64,000 nucleotides of DNA, taken from IMG/VR virus record IMGVR_UViG_3300027963_004416, positions 62,001 through 126,000 of that record, one strand, 5' to 3'. Made by a program: the position numbers and the translations under genes. Position 1 is the stretch's first letter. Each line of letters opens with the position of its first letter. Shown piece after piece: positions 30,836-41,004 of this stretch. Origin of the DNA: a virus. The notes below the pieces were generated by a model, which did no database searches, was not told the origin of the DNA, and saw nothing but the letters and a program-made list of their open reading frames with translations.

Positions 30836-32085
30836 TGGAGAAGTTTGATCTAGGCGACGTAAAGATACTGTCAGTAAAAATAATTCACTTCGACGGTACT
30901 ACTACTGTTGATATAAGGCAGCAGATAGGGTCAATTTCAATCTATGAAGATCTTCAACAACCTACAGTATATGCAGAAATTTTAGTAAATGATGCAGTAA
31001 ATCTAGTAAAAGACTTTCCAATAATAGGCAACGAAACTATTGAAATAAGTTTTAAAACTCCTACTAGAGATGATTTTGCAACTTATAAACTTAAAGTATA
31101 TACGGTTGAAGGTCAAGGTACAAGAAACTCCGGGCAAGCCACCGCCTACGTGCTGAAGGCAGTATCAGAAGAGCATTTTAAAAATACAGATTTTAATATT
31201 ACATCATCATATAAAGATACTATCGACAATATGGTATATGATATGATAAAGAATCAACTAAAAACAGATAAGCCGCTCTTTATAGAAAAAACGAGAGGTC
31301 TTAATTCTATATCATTTGCACGCGACACTCCCTTTGCATGTATTGATCTTCTTAGAAAAAGAGCTATTAACTTTACTCCATTTGGTGGTGTGTTTTACTT
31401 TTTTGAAAATCAATATGGGTTTCATTTTAAGTCGGTAGATAAGATGATTGAAGAAGGTAAAAAGACTATTCAATCTAAAGAGTTCTATTATGAGCCTACA
31501 GTCAGCACAGATAAAATTAGATCAGCTTATCAATTTAGAAACTTAATTAGGTTTGAGCATTTAAAAAAAGCAGATACAGCTTTAGATCAGATATCCGGGA
31601 TGTTTAGTAATAAAGTCTCTTCTTTTGATATTTTCACTAAAAGCTTTTCAGAAACTAAGTTTAATTTAAGTGAGCAGAAAAGAAATATAACAACTGGCCA
31701 GCAAGGAAAAACTGAACTACCATATGATGCAAAATTTATGAACAATAAAAGTAATGCAAATCAGCTTAATTTGTTTGTACCCTCAGATACAGAGAGAGGT
31801 AATGACTATATTAAAGACTTACTAGGACATAAGCATTCGCTTTTGCAAATACTTAATTTAAACATAGTTAGAGGTATGATTTACGGCGATAATATTATAT
31901 GTGTAGGAGATATGATTAAGCTTAATTTACCTGACACTTCAAGCTTTAATGAAAAAGAAAAATATGACTCTAGATTTTCAGGTAACTACATTATTCAGAA
32001 ATTAAGGCATTTAATAATACCGGAAGATAATAGATTTAAATATTACATTGCATTTGATGCTAACAAAATAGGAATTACAGGATGA
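30835..32085 (+). CDS. 27: Baseplate hub protein (T4 gp27-like)
   Basis: The 416-residue protein begins with a beta-rich hub domain (IGSISIYEDLQQPTVYAEILVNDAVNLVKDFPIIGNETIEISF), has a mid region FACIDLLRKRAINFTPFGGVFYFFENQYGFHFKS, and ends in a second beta barrel-like part. This layout fits gp27/gpD-type central hub proteins that hold the spike. The following gene encodes the gp5-like spike protein, which supports the call. Confidence 0.72.
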   Translation: MEKFDLGDVKILSVKIIHFDGTTTVDIRQQIGSISIYEDLQQPTVYAEILVNDAVNLVKDFPIIGNETIEISFKTPTRDDFATYKLKVYTVEGQGTRNSGQATAYVLKAVSEEHFKNTDFNITSSYKDTIDNMVYDMIKNQLKTDKPLFIEKTRGLNSISFARDTPFACIDLLRKRAINFTPFGGVFYFFENQYGFHFKSVDKMIEEGKKTIQSKEFYYEPTVSTDKIRSAYQFRNLIRFEHLKKADTALDQISGMFSNKVSSFDIFTKSFSETKFNLSEQKRNITTGQQGKTELPYDAKFMNNKSNANQLNLFVPSDTERGNDYIKDLLGHKHSLLQILNLNIVRGMIYGDNIICVGDMIKLNLPDTSSFNEKEKYDSRFSGNYIIQKLRHLIIPEDNRFKYYIAFDANKIGITG

Positions 32086-32786
32086 CATCGCGACTATTAG
32101 GGCAAGAAGGATTTAGATGGTTTATAGGGGTAGTAGAGGATAGAGAGGACCCTAAAAAATTAGGAAGAGTAAAGGTAAGAGCTTTAAATACATATTCTGA
32201 CAGTAAAGCATCTGCTCCTACTGAATCCCTGCCTTGGGCTACAGTAATGCAACCTGTAAACAGCGCTGCTTATAACAAAATAGGTATTTCACCTACTGGT
32301 ATATTAGTAGGTTCAACAGTTGTAGGGTTTTTCATGGATGTTAATGAATGCAATTATCCAGTTATTCTAGGGACTATTGCAGGTATACCTGGCAATGATA
32401 TTAACAATCATGATGTACCTTATGAGGCAAGAGAAATAAATAAAATTATTAAGTCGCCAATAGGACCTGAGCCTGAATCTCCTTACGGTACCAAATATCC
32501 ATATAATAAAGTAATTAGAACAGAGAGCGGCCATGTAATAGAAGTTGATGATACTCCAGACAACGAAAGAATCCACATATATCATAAATCCGGCACCTAT
32601 TCAGAAATTAACAATGAAGGTAGAAAGACAGATAAAGTCGTTGGAGATCATATAGAAGTAGTACTAAAAGATAATACGGTGCTGGTAAAGGGGAATGTTA
32701 ATATACTAGTAGAAGGCACTTATACAGTAGAATCTAAAGGTAATATGAAGTTTATAGCCCCTAGAATAGACTTAAATCCTAACTAA
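32082..32786 (+). CDS. 5: Baseplate hub spike protein (T4 gp5-like, no lysozyme domain)
   Basis: The 234 residues contain the N-terminal OB-fold (FRWFIGVVEDREDPKKLGRVKVRALNTYS...GILVGSTVVGFFMDVNECNYPVILGTI) and a C-terminal spike helix (IEVVLKDNTVLVKGNVNILVEGTYTVESKGNMKFIAPRIDLNPN) with the short strand repeats of the gp5 beta-helix. The lysozyme domain present in T4 gp5 between these parts is absent. A GH19 domain at 22795 may replace it. It is directly followed by a PAAR spike-tip gene. Confidence 0.88.
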   Translation: MTSRLLGQEGFRWFIGVVEDREDPKKLGRVKVRALNTYSDSKASAPTESLPWATVMQPVNSAAYNKIGISPTGILVGSTVVGFFMDVNECNYPVILGTIAGIPGNDINNHDVPYEAREINKIIKSPIGPEPESPYGTKYPYNKVIRTESGHVIEVDDTPDNERIHIYHKSGTYSEINNEGRKTDKVVGDHIEVVLKDNTVLVKGNVNILVEGTYTVESKGNMKFIAPRIDLNPN

Positions 32787-32787
32787 T

Positions 32788-33081
32788 ATGACTAATCCGG
32801 TTCATCGAGATACAGACTCAAGAGTGTGTGGAGCTACTACTACGAGTCAGCAAGGTAAGCAGGTATATGTCAATAATCTCCTATGGGCTATAGACGGGGA
32901 CCCTAATTCACACGGAGGAGGGTCTTTAATAGCTGCTACTAATAGTGTCTATATTGGAGGAGTTGCAGTTGTTAATACCGGTGATCATGCATCTGCCGAC
33001 TCTCTTTGCGTCCCAGTAGGGCCCCCGCATTGTGATCCTGTAGCTTCACAAGGGTCATTAAACGTATTTGTAGGAGATTAA
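32788..33081 (+). CDS. PAAR-repeat spike tip protein
   Basis: The 97-residue protein has PAAR features: short Gly/Pro repeats, VCGATTTS...VYVNNLLWAIDGDPNSHGGGSLIAATNSVYIGGVAVVNTGDHASADSLC...HCDPVASQGS with His and Cys residues that could bind the tip metal ion. PAAR proteins sharpen the central spike of contractile tails. It lies one base after the gp5-like gene. Confidence 0.88.
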   Translation: MTNPVHRDTDSRVCGATTTSQQGKQVYVNNLLWAIDGDPNSHGGGSLIAATNSVYIGGVAVVNTGDHASADSLCVPVGPPHCDPVASQGSLNVFVGD

Positions 33082-33082
33082 A

Positions 33083-33511
33083 ATGGCGTTAGTTAAACAG
33101 ACTAATAGAACAAAAAGCACAGTAGTACAAGAAGTAAAGTATTCAGATTTTACTAATAATATTCAGTCATTTTATGGTTCTAATGACGTAGCTCTAATTA
33201 AAAATGAAGATGCAGTTTCAAACTCTATTAGAAACTTACTTCTTCTTAATAGAGGAGAAAGATTCTTTGCTCCCGAAATAGGAAGCAATATTAAAGCCCT
33301 TTTATTTGAAAACATTACACCTATCACAACAAGCGCGCTTAAAAGTTACATTATTGAAACTATAGATAATTTTGAACCTAGAGCAAAATTAATAGATGTA
33401 ATAGTAGATGCTTCACCAGATGAAAACTCCTACTCAGTTACTGTGTATTTTTCTACCATAAATAAAACTGAACCTACAGTTATTGAACTATTACTTAACA
33501 GGATAAGGTAA
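33083..33511 (+). CDS. 25: Baseplate wedge protein (T4 gp25-like)
   Basis: The 142-residue protein contains the GPW_gp25 signature LLNRGERFFAPEIGSNIKALLFENIT and a C-terminal helix-strand pair. gp25 initiates sheath polymerisation and belongs to the wedge core. It abuts the PAAR gene and overlaps gp6 by one base, the usual order in contractile-tail phages. Confidence 0.92.
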   Translation: MALVKQTNRTKSTVVQEVKYSDFTNNIQSFYGSNDVALIKNEDAVSNSIRNLLLLNRGERFFAPEIGSNIKALLFENITPITTSALKSYIIETIDNFEPRAKLIDVIVDASPDENSYSVTVYFSTINKTEPTVIELLLNRIR

Positions 33512-35298
33512 TGGCAAACACTAGTATTAACCTAGTGTCTTTAGATTTTGAAAAAATCAAAGACAACTTAAAACAATACCTTCAGAGAAGTGATTCTCCG
33601 TTCAAGGACTATCTGTACGAAGGTTCAAACATTTCACAGCTTGTAGATCTACTTGCGTATAATGCATATCTACAATCCTTTTATACCAATATGGTTGCTT
33701 CTGAAATGTTCCTTGACTCGGCTCAACTAAGGGATAGCGTTGTCTCGCATGCTAAAGAGCTAGCTTATGTGCCCAGATCTTTTAGATCTGCTGTAGCCGA
33801 AATATCTTTTGTTGTAACACCAACTATCACTTTAGGTGCTCTCCTTATACCAAAGGGTACTACTTTTACATCAAAAGTAGGTAGTAATACTTTTTCTTTT
33901 GCTACAGAAGAAAATATAGTTGTACCTGCCAATACTGATGGGAAGTTTTATTCAAATATTAGCATTTACGAAGGTATTTACACATCAGACTCATTTGTAG
34001 TGGATAATTCTAATACGGCTCAAAGATTTGTTTTATCAAATCCTACCATTGATACTAGAAGTATCACAGTGTCAGTAGCGGAGAATAATGGAGCTAATAT
34101 TTATTCTTGCACTAGAGCGGCCTCTTTTCTAGGGCTAAGTTCAAATTCTGAAGTTTATTTTTTACAAGCAGCGGAAAACTCTCAATATGAGATTCTGTTC
34201 GGTGATAATATTATTAGTAAAAGGCCTTCTACCGGGGCTATAGTTATAGTTGAATATAGGGTCAGTAATGGTCAGCTACCTAATGGTGCCTCATCATTTA
34301 CTATCGACGGACCTATACAAGGACAGTCAAATACAAGTGATATAAAGACTGTAGCTGAAGCTGTAGGAGGAGATGTTAATGAGAGCATTGAATCGATTAA
34401 GCTTAATGCTCCTAGATACTACCAAAATCAAGAAAGAGCTGTTACAGCTTCAGATTATGAAAGTCTTTTAAAGACTAATTTTCCTGAAGTAACAGCTGTG
34501 TCTGCGTTTGGAGGTGAGGAAGCAATAGTACCTCAATACGGTAAAGTGTACGTGGCCGTAGACCTAGAAGGATATAACGGTATCCCTGATTCAATGAAAA
34601 AAAGATACTATGACTTTTTAAAGCAGCGTTCGCCCCTCAGCATAGATCCTATAATTATACAACCTAAATTTTTAAAAATTGAGTGCTATACAAGAGTAAG
34701 ATATAACATAAACAAAACTTCCCTTAAGTCAAGTGATATTAGGAGTATTGTTACTTCAGCTATTAGCAGTTATAATAAAAATTATCTATCCGGGTTCAAG
34801 AAGACACTTAGATTTAGTAGATTAGTTAGTGATATTGATAACTCTCACTCAAGTATTATTAGTAATGATACCTATTTAAGAACCTTTCTAGATTTTTCAC
34901 CTGACCCGGTAATTGAAGAGAATTTTACTTTGGAATTTGATATTCCGCTCAGTACATTTAATAATATGACATCAGAACACTTAAGTGCGGAATATTATTC
35001 AATTACTTCATCTCCATTCACCTATAAAAATAAAGAATGCTTCCTAGAAGATGATGCTGAGGGTACTTTGCGTATTGTAGTAAATGTTAATGGGGCCCAT
35101 GAAGTAGTAAAGAATGTAGGTACTGTAGATTATAAAAATGGCATCGTCAATATAGTTAATTTTAATGCATCATACCTAGGTAGTAGTATTCGAGTTTATG
35201 CAGATACCACTACCAGAGACATCACATCTAATAAAAATACAATTATCTTAATAGATGATGCTGATATACAAGTCGTAGTAGAACAGGTTAAAGAATAA
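33511..35298 (+). CDS. 6: Baseplate wedge protein (T4 gp6-like)
   Basis: The 595-residue protein begins with the gp6/J-type region: LKQYLQRSDSPFKDYLYEGSNISQLVDLLAYNAYLQSFYTNMVASEMFLDSAQLRDSVVSHAKELAYVPRS. In the middle NQERAVTASDYESLLKTNFPEVTAVSAFGGEE is a conserved baseplate_J motif. gp6 dimers form the inner baseplate ring with gp7 and gp53. Confidence 0.92.
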   Translation: MANTSINLVSLDFEKIKDNLKQYLQRSDSPFKDYLYEGSNISQLVDLLAYNAYLQSFYTNMVASEMFLDSAQLRDSVVSHAKELAYVPRSFRSAVAEISFVVTPTITLGALLIPKGTTFTSKVGSNTFSFATEENIVVPANTDGKFYSNISIYEGIYTSDSFVVDNSNTAQRFVLSNPTIDTRSITVSVAENNGANIYSCTRAASFLGLSSNSEVYFLQAAENSQYEILFGDNIISKRPSTGAIVIVEYRVSNGQLPNGASSFTIDGPIQGQSNTSDIKTVAEAVGGDVNESIESIKLNAPRYYQNQERAVTASDYESLLKTNFPEVTAVSAFGGEEAIVPQYGKVYVAVDLEGYNGIPDSMKKRYYDFLKQRSPLSIDPIIIQPKFLKIECYTRVRYNINKTSLKSSDIRSIVTSAISSYNKNYLSGFKKTLRFSRLVSDIDNSHSSIISNDTYLRTFLDFSPDPVIEENFTLEFDIPLSTFNNMTSEHLSAEYYSITSSPFTYKNKECFLEDDAEGTLRIVVNVNGAHEVVKNVGTVDYKNGIVNIVNFNASYLGSSIRVYADTTTRDITSNKNTIILIDDADIQVVVEQVKE

Positions 35299-38200
35299 TG
35301 AGAGATATTGAAAACTCTATTAGCAACTTTGTAGAGCTGCAGTTTCCTGAATTTTACAGAGAGGAAGGTCCGCTTTTCGTATTATTTGCTAAAGAATACT
35401 TTACGTTTCTTGAAACCTGTTATACATATGCCGAGTTAGAAGTTGACACAGGATTTAATATAGGAGATACAGTATCTCAAGGCGGGGCTACAGGCTCAAT
35501 CGAAGCTAAGAGTGGTAAATTTATTTTAATAAGAAATACAAGCTCGGAAGGATTTAAGTGTAAGTTAAAGTGTCAAGAATTAATTTATATTTTAAGTTCT
35601 TCAGGTAGCCAAACATATATTGAATCTCTCTCCTCACCTAGCGTTTACTATCACTCAAGAAATCTTTTTGACTATAGAGATATTGATAAAACCGCTGATT
35701 ATTTTTTAGTTTACTTTAAGGAAAAATATCTTAAAGGTATACAGTTTAATACTAATACTAGTAAAAGAAATCTTATAAAAGCAGCCTTCGACCTATTCAG
35801 AGCAAAAGGCACTGAGCGCTCTATAGACCTATTATTTAAATTAGTATTTGGAACCAAAGCGGAAGTATATTATCCGGGAGATGATATCCTGCGGCCCTCT
35901 GGCGGCAAGTGGAAGCTACCTGTATATCTTGAAGTATCCCGCAGTTCACGCACAACAAGCTATACAGGTAAACTTATCTCAGGATCTAAGTCTGGAGCTG
36001 AAGGGTTTGTAGAATCAATAATTACTAGAAATGTCAAAGGTAAATTAATTGACATTCTATACCTTAGCAATGCTAAAGGACCCTTTGTAGCAGGTGATAT
36101 TATTACTGAGAATGGAATAATAGAAAATGCGCCAGTTCACCTAGGGTCTTTAAATTCTATTACTATTACTCAAGGCGGTAGCTTATTCGTAGTTGGTGAG
36201 ATAGTCAATATAGTAAGCGCTAGCGGTATATCTGGTAAAGCAATAGTTAATTCTATTTCTTCTGAGACAGGAATAGTGAGGTTTACTTTAGTAGATGGAG
36301 GGTGGGGATATAGTGTTAATGCCACCTCTATCGTGTCAACGAAAGTTCTAGAATATTCTAATTACTATAATAGTAATACCTCTGTAACTGCATTTACCGA
36401 CCATGAAACTGTAGAGCAGAACCTGCATAGCTTAGGAATAACTGAGGTAGTAGGCCTATTGGAGGTTAAAGATTTTATTAATAATCCTAGCGGGGCAAAT
36501 TCTGTTGTAGTACAGTCAGATCATGTGCTTAACTCCAATAGCGCAACTATAATTGTTAATACTCTAGCAAATAATATTTTAGCAAATGGTAATCTTAAAA
36601 TACCTAAAAAGCAACTTTTAGTTGTTAATACTAGTATTTTTTACCCGGTTGGTTCAGTCGTAAATCAATCTAATGGCACCTCGCTACTTACAAAAGCAGT
36701 AGTAAATGCAGTATCTAATGTAGCCGTACTTACTATAAATGCCACTCCTGTTATATCAGGAGTAGGTTTTCATATAGGTCAATTTATTACCCAGAACGGG
36801 ACGGGAGCCAACGGCATCGTCGTTGCTGTACCATATACAAGCTATTACGGGTTTACAAATGTTACTCATGTCGTATTAAGAGGGGTAGGCGGTACATTTA
36901 ATAATACCGGGACATTAAACGTTTATCCGAGCGCAGCTAATCTTACTTTAGTATCTACTGCTACTCCAAATACCGCTCAACTTGGCTATCAAATACTACT
37001 TAATGATAGCTCAGTACTCCCATCAGGTAATATACAATGGTTTGCAAATAATCTTATTTCTAATGCAACTATAGGAAATAGTACAATTATAGTATCATCG
37101 GATGTTGGTGGTATAATTTCGACAAATACATCTGTAACTGCGACTGGTAATGTAATTGGATCTAACTCAGGATACTTAGGAATTACTTCAGTTAACAATG
37201 CGTTTTATTCTGTTAATGGTAACATTATAGTAGGTCGTCAAAGTAATTCAGTAGCAACTATTACTCTTGTTTCAAGCGGATCTGGGGCTAATGTTAGAGT
37301 AGGCTCTATTACTGATACTGAGTCGGTAAGACTAGCACAGGATTTAATATCTTCTAATAATGTACTTAACGTGCCTTTTTATAATATGATTATTAATGGA
37401 GCAAACTCAGGATATGGATATTTAAGCGGTGTGCTTATTTTATACTCAGGCAGCTCATATTCAAATGCGGATGTAGTTACTTTTACTGGAGGAACCTATT
37501 CAGGATTTAGAGCAGGTAATGCTAGTATAGTAACTAATAGCAGCGGCGGTATTACTTCTGTAGTATTAGCTTCTAATGTTGGTAGTGGGTATAGCTCTTC
37601 ACCTTCAGCTAACGTGGCTACTTCTACAGGCTCCGGAGCCATACTTTATCCATTATTCCCGCTAGGGTTTGTTAAAACTCCGGCTGGAGATCTTATAAAT
37701 GATACTTTATTAAATATTTTTAGATTTCAAGATTATACTATTGGTAGTATTGCAACTTTAGCCGGTATCAACCCTGGTGAGAATTATAATTTGGCTCCCT
37801 TTATAAGAATAACGGAACCTGCAGTAGCGAGTCTCGGCAAAGAAGATGTTGTATTAAATGTTACTAATGTTAATAAATCATTTATAGTCGGTGAAAATAT
37901 TAGACAGAGTGTAGTATTGTCCGGCAATACTATAACATCTAACAATCTAGTAGGCAACTCAAGTTATGCAAACGGTGAATTAGTTTATAGCACTAATGGT
38001 ATCAGGCGTATAGCAGAAGGCACTATTGATACTATAACATCCTCCACTCCTAATTCTGTTATAAATGTATTGAACGTTATTGGTCAATTTAGCAATACAG
38101 TTACAGCTAGCAAGCTCACAGTAAGCTCCAACTCGTTGTTTAGTCCCGGTGATTTAATAAGACAAGGCACCGGAGGATCTCAGGCAAACGGTATATTAGT

Positions 38201-38978
38201 AACTTCTAATAATACTACGCTAATAGTAAAAAGTGTAAGCGGCACTTTTGCTGCTAACGCAACGGCCGTGACAAGTAGTAGTACTGGTAGTACAACTATA
38301 TCGGCCGCAAATAATTCATTTAGCATTTATCAGCTTACAGGTAGTACCTCCAACTGCACATCCAATATACTTAACACTACTGTCTATACCTCTATTAAGA
38401 CCGCTAAAGGTATAGTTAGATCTATTAATGGCAACTTTATTACTGTCAGGAGAAAAAGCCTATTCACAGAATTTGAAGTTTCATCTAGTAATACTCTTTA
38501 TGGGATAACATCGTATGCAAATGCCTCGGTGATTTCTGTTACGGGTGATGCGACTTCAAATGATGCAGGGGATAATGCTATAGTTTCTGCTAATGTAATA
38601 ACGGCTAACGGTAGTATTTCAGAACTTACTATATTTGATAGCGGGCTGGGATATCTAAATCAAGAAACCGTAGATATGGTCTCTTCTGCTACCGGCATTG
38701 AAGCTACCGGTAAGGCAAATGTTATTAATCAGGGTACAGGCGAAGGATATTTTGAAACCAGTGATGGTTTCTTAAGCGATAATAAATTTATTCATGATGG
38801 AGTATACTATCAAGAATATTCTTATGAGGTACAGAGTGAAATTCCATTAGATAAATATTCAGATATTCTAAAACAAATACTTCACGTAGCCGGTACTAAT
38901 TTATTTGGTAAGGTACTAACTAGCTCTTATATTAATACTCCTGTCTCTGTTACCAATTCAAGTATAACTATAGTTTAA
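35298..38978 (+). CDS. 7: Baseplate wedge protein (T4 gp7-like, large)
   Basis: The 1226-residue protein begins MRDIENSISNFVELQFPEFYREEGPLFVLFAKEYFTFLE, typical of the large wedge protein that follows gp6 in marine T4-like phages, and contains FRAKGTERSIDLLFKLVFGTKAEVYYPGDDIL. The middle is a long series of Gly/Ser/Asn-rich beta repeats. Identity with T4 gp7 is inferred mainly from gene order. Confidence 0.72.
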   Translation: MRDIENSISNFVELQFPEFYREEGPLFVLFAKEYFTFLETCYTYAELEVDTGFNIGDTVSQGGATGSIEAKSGKFILIRNTSSEGFKCKLKCQELIYILSSSGSQTYIESLSSPSVYYHSRNLFDYRDIDKTADYFLVYFKEKYLKGIQFNTNTSKRNLIKAAFDLFRAKGTERSIDLLFKLVFGTKAEVYYPGDDILRPSGGKWKLPVYLEVSRSSRTTSYTGKLISGSKSGAEGFVESIITRNVKGKLIDILYLSNAKGPFVAGDIITENGIIENAPVHLGSLNSITITQGGSLFVVGEIVNIVSASGISGKAIVNSISSETGIVRFTLVDGGWGYSVNATSIVSTKVLEYSNYYNSNTSVTAFTDHETVEQNLHSLGITEVVGLLEVKDFINNPSGANSVVVQSDHVLNSNSATIIVNTLANNILANGNLKIPKKQLLVVNTSIFYPVGSVVNQSNGTSLLTKAVVNAVSNVAVLTINATPVISGVGFHIGQFITQNGTGANGIVVAVPYTSYYGFTNVTHVVLRGVGGTFNNTGTLNVYPSAANLTLVSTATPNTAQLGYQILLNDSSVLPSGNIQWFANNLISNATIGNSTIIVSSDVGGIISTNTSVTATGNVIGSNSGYLGITSVNNAFYSVNGNIIVGRQSNSVATITLVSSGSGANVRVGSITDTESVRLAQDLISSNNVLNVPFYNMIINGANSGYGYLSGVLILYSGSSYSNADVVTFTGGTYSGFRAGNASIVTNSSGGITSVVLASNVGSGYSSSPSANVATSTGSGAILYPLFPLGFVKTPAGDLINDTLLNIFRFQDYTIGSIATLAGINPGENYNLAPFIRITEPAVASLGKEDVVLNVTNVNKSFIVGENIRQSVVLSGNTITSNNLVGNSSYANGELVYSTNGIRRIAEGTIDTITSSTPNSVINVLNVIGQFSNTVTASKLTVSSNSLFSPGDLIRQGTGGSQANGILVTSNNTTLIVKSVSGTFAANATAVTSSSTGSTTISAANNSFSIYQLTGSTSNCTSNILNTTVYTSIKTAKGIVRSINGNFITVRRKSLFTEFEVSSSNTLYGITSYANASVISVTGDATSNDAGDNAIVSANVITANGSISELTIFDSGLGYLNQETVDMVSSATGIEATGKANVINQGTGEGYFETSDGFLSDNKFIHDGVYYQEYSYEVQSEIPLDKYSDILKQILHVAGTNLFGKVLTSSYINTPVSVTNSSITIV

Positions 38979-38979
38979 T

Positions 38980-40995
38980 ATGACTAAACTTTTAACAAAT
39001 TATTCAAAACTACACTTAATAGATCAATTTATAGAGTCTTTTACGGAAAGCTCAAATAATGTTTATTATTTGTTTGTATCAAAACATACTGAATTTAATG
39101 ATGATAATGTACCTCCGGAGCTGTATGATAATACAGAGGTGTTAAAATCTAATTTTTATAAAGAATTAATCTTTGGTAAAAAGATCACCACTTCAGACGT
39201 AGCTACAATGATACCCAGATATAACTGGACATCAAACACAGTATACAGCCAGTATTCAGATACAGATACCTCTCTATTTTCTAAAAAGTTTTATGTAGTA
39301 GTAGACAACGGTTCATATTATTACGTTTATAAAGTCCTGGATAATAACTATGGTAGTACATCAACTGTAAGCCCTATTTCTAGCACTTCAGAGACCGCTT
39401 GTAATTTTATTACCACAGCCGATGGGTACATGTGGAAACTCATGTATAAGTTAGATGAAGCTAACTTTGAAAAGTTTGCTACTACTGATTACATGCCTGT
39501 AGCTTTTAGTACTAATGTATCTAGTTCTGCTGTTGCCGGCTCTATAGATAATATACTTGTTACTGATAGCGGGAGCGGGTATGTAAGCACTTTAACCGGT
39601 CAATTTCAATCCGACGATGTTAGAGATACTATACCTTTATTTGCAGGTAATAATACTACTTATAGACTTGTTTCTAATGCAGCCTCTAACAGTAGTTTTT
39701 ACGTTGGTAGCGCAATTTATCTTTCTTCTGGTACCGGAGCAGGTGAACAAAGGAATATTCTAGCATACAATTCTAGTAATAGAGTTATAACAATATCCTC
39801 GCCCTTCTCCGCTAGCCCTGATTCTACTACAAGTTATTTTATATATCCAAGTGTAACTATTACAGGGGACGGCTCAGGGGCTACTGCGTATGCTATTGTT
39901 TCGTCTAATGCTACTGTTAATAATTTTATCTCGTCAGTAAAAATTACTAATCGCGGTTATAACTACACATATGCATCTGCCACTGTTACTGGTAATACTG
40001 GCGGCGTGTCAAATACTGCTTCATTGAGGGTAGTTATGCCACCGGCTGGCGGTCATGGATATAACGCTCCGGAAGAGTTAGGCGCCTCACTCCTTGGGGT
40101 CAGTGTAAAATTAAGCAATACCGAAAATGACTATGTTACTACTGAAAATGATTTCAGAACCTACGGTATTGTAAGAGACATTCTATATGATAATGTTATT
40201 TTTACACTTAATCAAACTCAAGGTACGTTTACCGGCACGGAAAAAATATACCAAGTAGACTATAAGATATTAACTGGAGTAGTAGCTACAGGAGCTACAT
40301 CTAATACGATCACCGGTACCACTACAGATTTTACTTCATCATTAAAGACGGGCGATGAGGTTATCATATTTGACACAGTGGGTAATGTGCAGTGCTTAAG
40401 AACTGTAACCGCAATAGCTAATTCAACATCATTATCAGTAAATAGTAATGTTGGCTTTAGCGTTGCTAGTGCTCTTATAGCTCATGCAGCTATAACTGCT
40501 AGCGGAATCAGGGCAGGAAATACTTTACCGTACATGAACTTATCTAACGTCGAGCCTAAATTCTATACCGGTAGTAAGATTATTGGTAGTGAATCAGGCG
40601 CATGGGCTAATATTTCTGCAATAAATATTAATGATAAGAGTTATAATAGTTGGAATTTTTTTGATAATAGAATAAAGATTAATTACTCTTCTTCGGCTGG
40701 TGTAATACCTGAAGACTCACTTGTTTATCAGACTAGTATAGCTGATAGTAATGCATATTTCCATAGTAGTAATTCAAGCTTTATATTTCTTACTAATGAA
40801 AAAGGCACTATAACTGCAAATCCTAATCAACTTCTTTATTCCGGTAACAGTGCAGCAAGTTATACATTAGGATCGACACGATACGAGCCGGATATAGTTG
40901 AAAGTTCGGGTAAAGTTTTATACGTAGAAAATATTCTTCCAGTTACTAGAAGTAATACTCAATCTGAAGTTTTCAGAGTAGTGCTTGATTTCTAA
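38980..40995 (+). CDS. 8: Baseplate wedge protein (T4 gp8-like)
   Basis: The 671-residue protein has the gp8 N-terminal pattern: VYYLFVSKHTEF...ELYDNTEVLKSNFYKELIFGKKITTSDVATMIPRYNWTSNTVYSQYSDTDTSLFSKKFYVVVDNGSYYYVYKVLDNN...TADGYMWKLMYKL. gp8 joins gp7 and gp10 in the outer baseplate. It is roughly twice the length of T4 gp8 (334), with an additional beta-repeat region. Confidence 0.85.
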   Translation: MTKLLTNYSKLHLIDQFIESFTESSNNVYYLFVSKHTEFNDDNVPPELYDNTEVLKSNFYKELIFGKKITTSDVATMIPRYNWTSNTVYSQYSDTDTSLFSKKFYVVVDNGSYYYVYKVLDNNYGSTSTVSPISSTSETACNFITTADGYMWKLMYKLDEANFEKFATTDYMPVAFSTNVSSSAVAGSIDNILVTDSGSGYVSTLTGQFQSDDVRDTIPLFAGNNTTYRLVSNAASNSSFYVGSAIYLSSGTGAGEQRNILAYNSSNRVITISSPFSASPDSTTSYFIYPSVTITGDGSGATAYAIVSSNATVNNFISSVKITNRGYNYTYASATVTGNTGGVSNTASLRVVMPPAGGHGYNAPEELGASLLGVSVKLSNTENDYVTTENDFRTYGIVRDILYDNVIFTLNQTQGTFTGTEKIYQVDYKILTGVVATGATSNTITGTTTDFTSSLKTGDEVIIFDTVGNVQCLRTVTAIANSTSLSVNSNVGFSVASALIAHAAITASGIRAGNTLPYMNLSNVEPKFYTGSKIIGSESGAWANISAININDKSYNSWNFFDNRIKINYSSSAGVIPEDSLVYQTSIADSNAYFHSSNSSFIFLTNEKGTITANPNQLLYSGNSAASYTLGSTRYEPDIVESSGKVLYVENILPVTRSNTQSEVFRVVLDF

Positions 40996-41004
40996 GAGGT
41001 AAAA

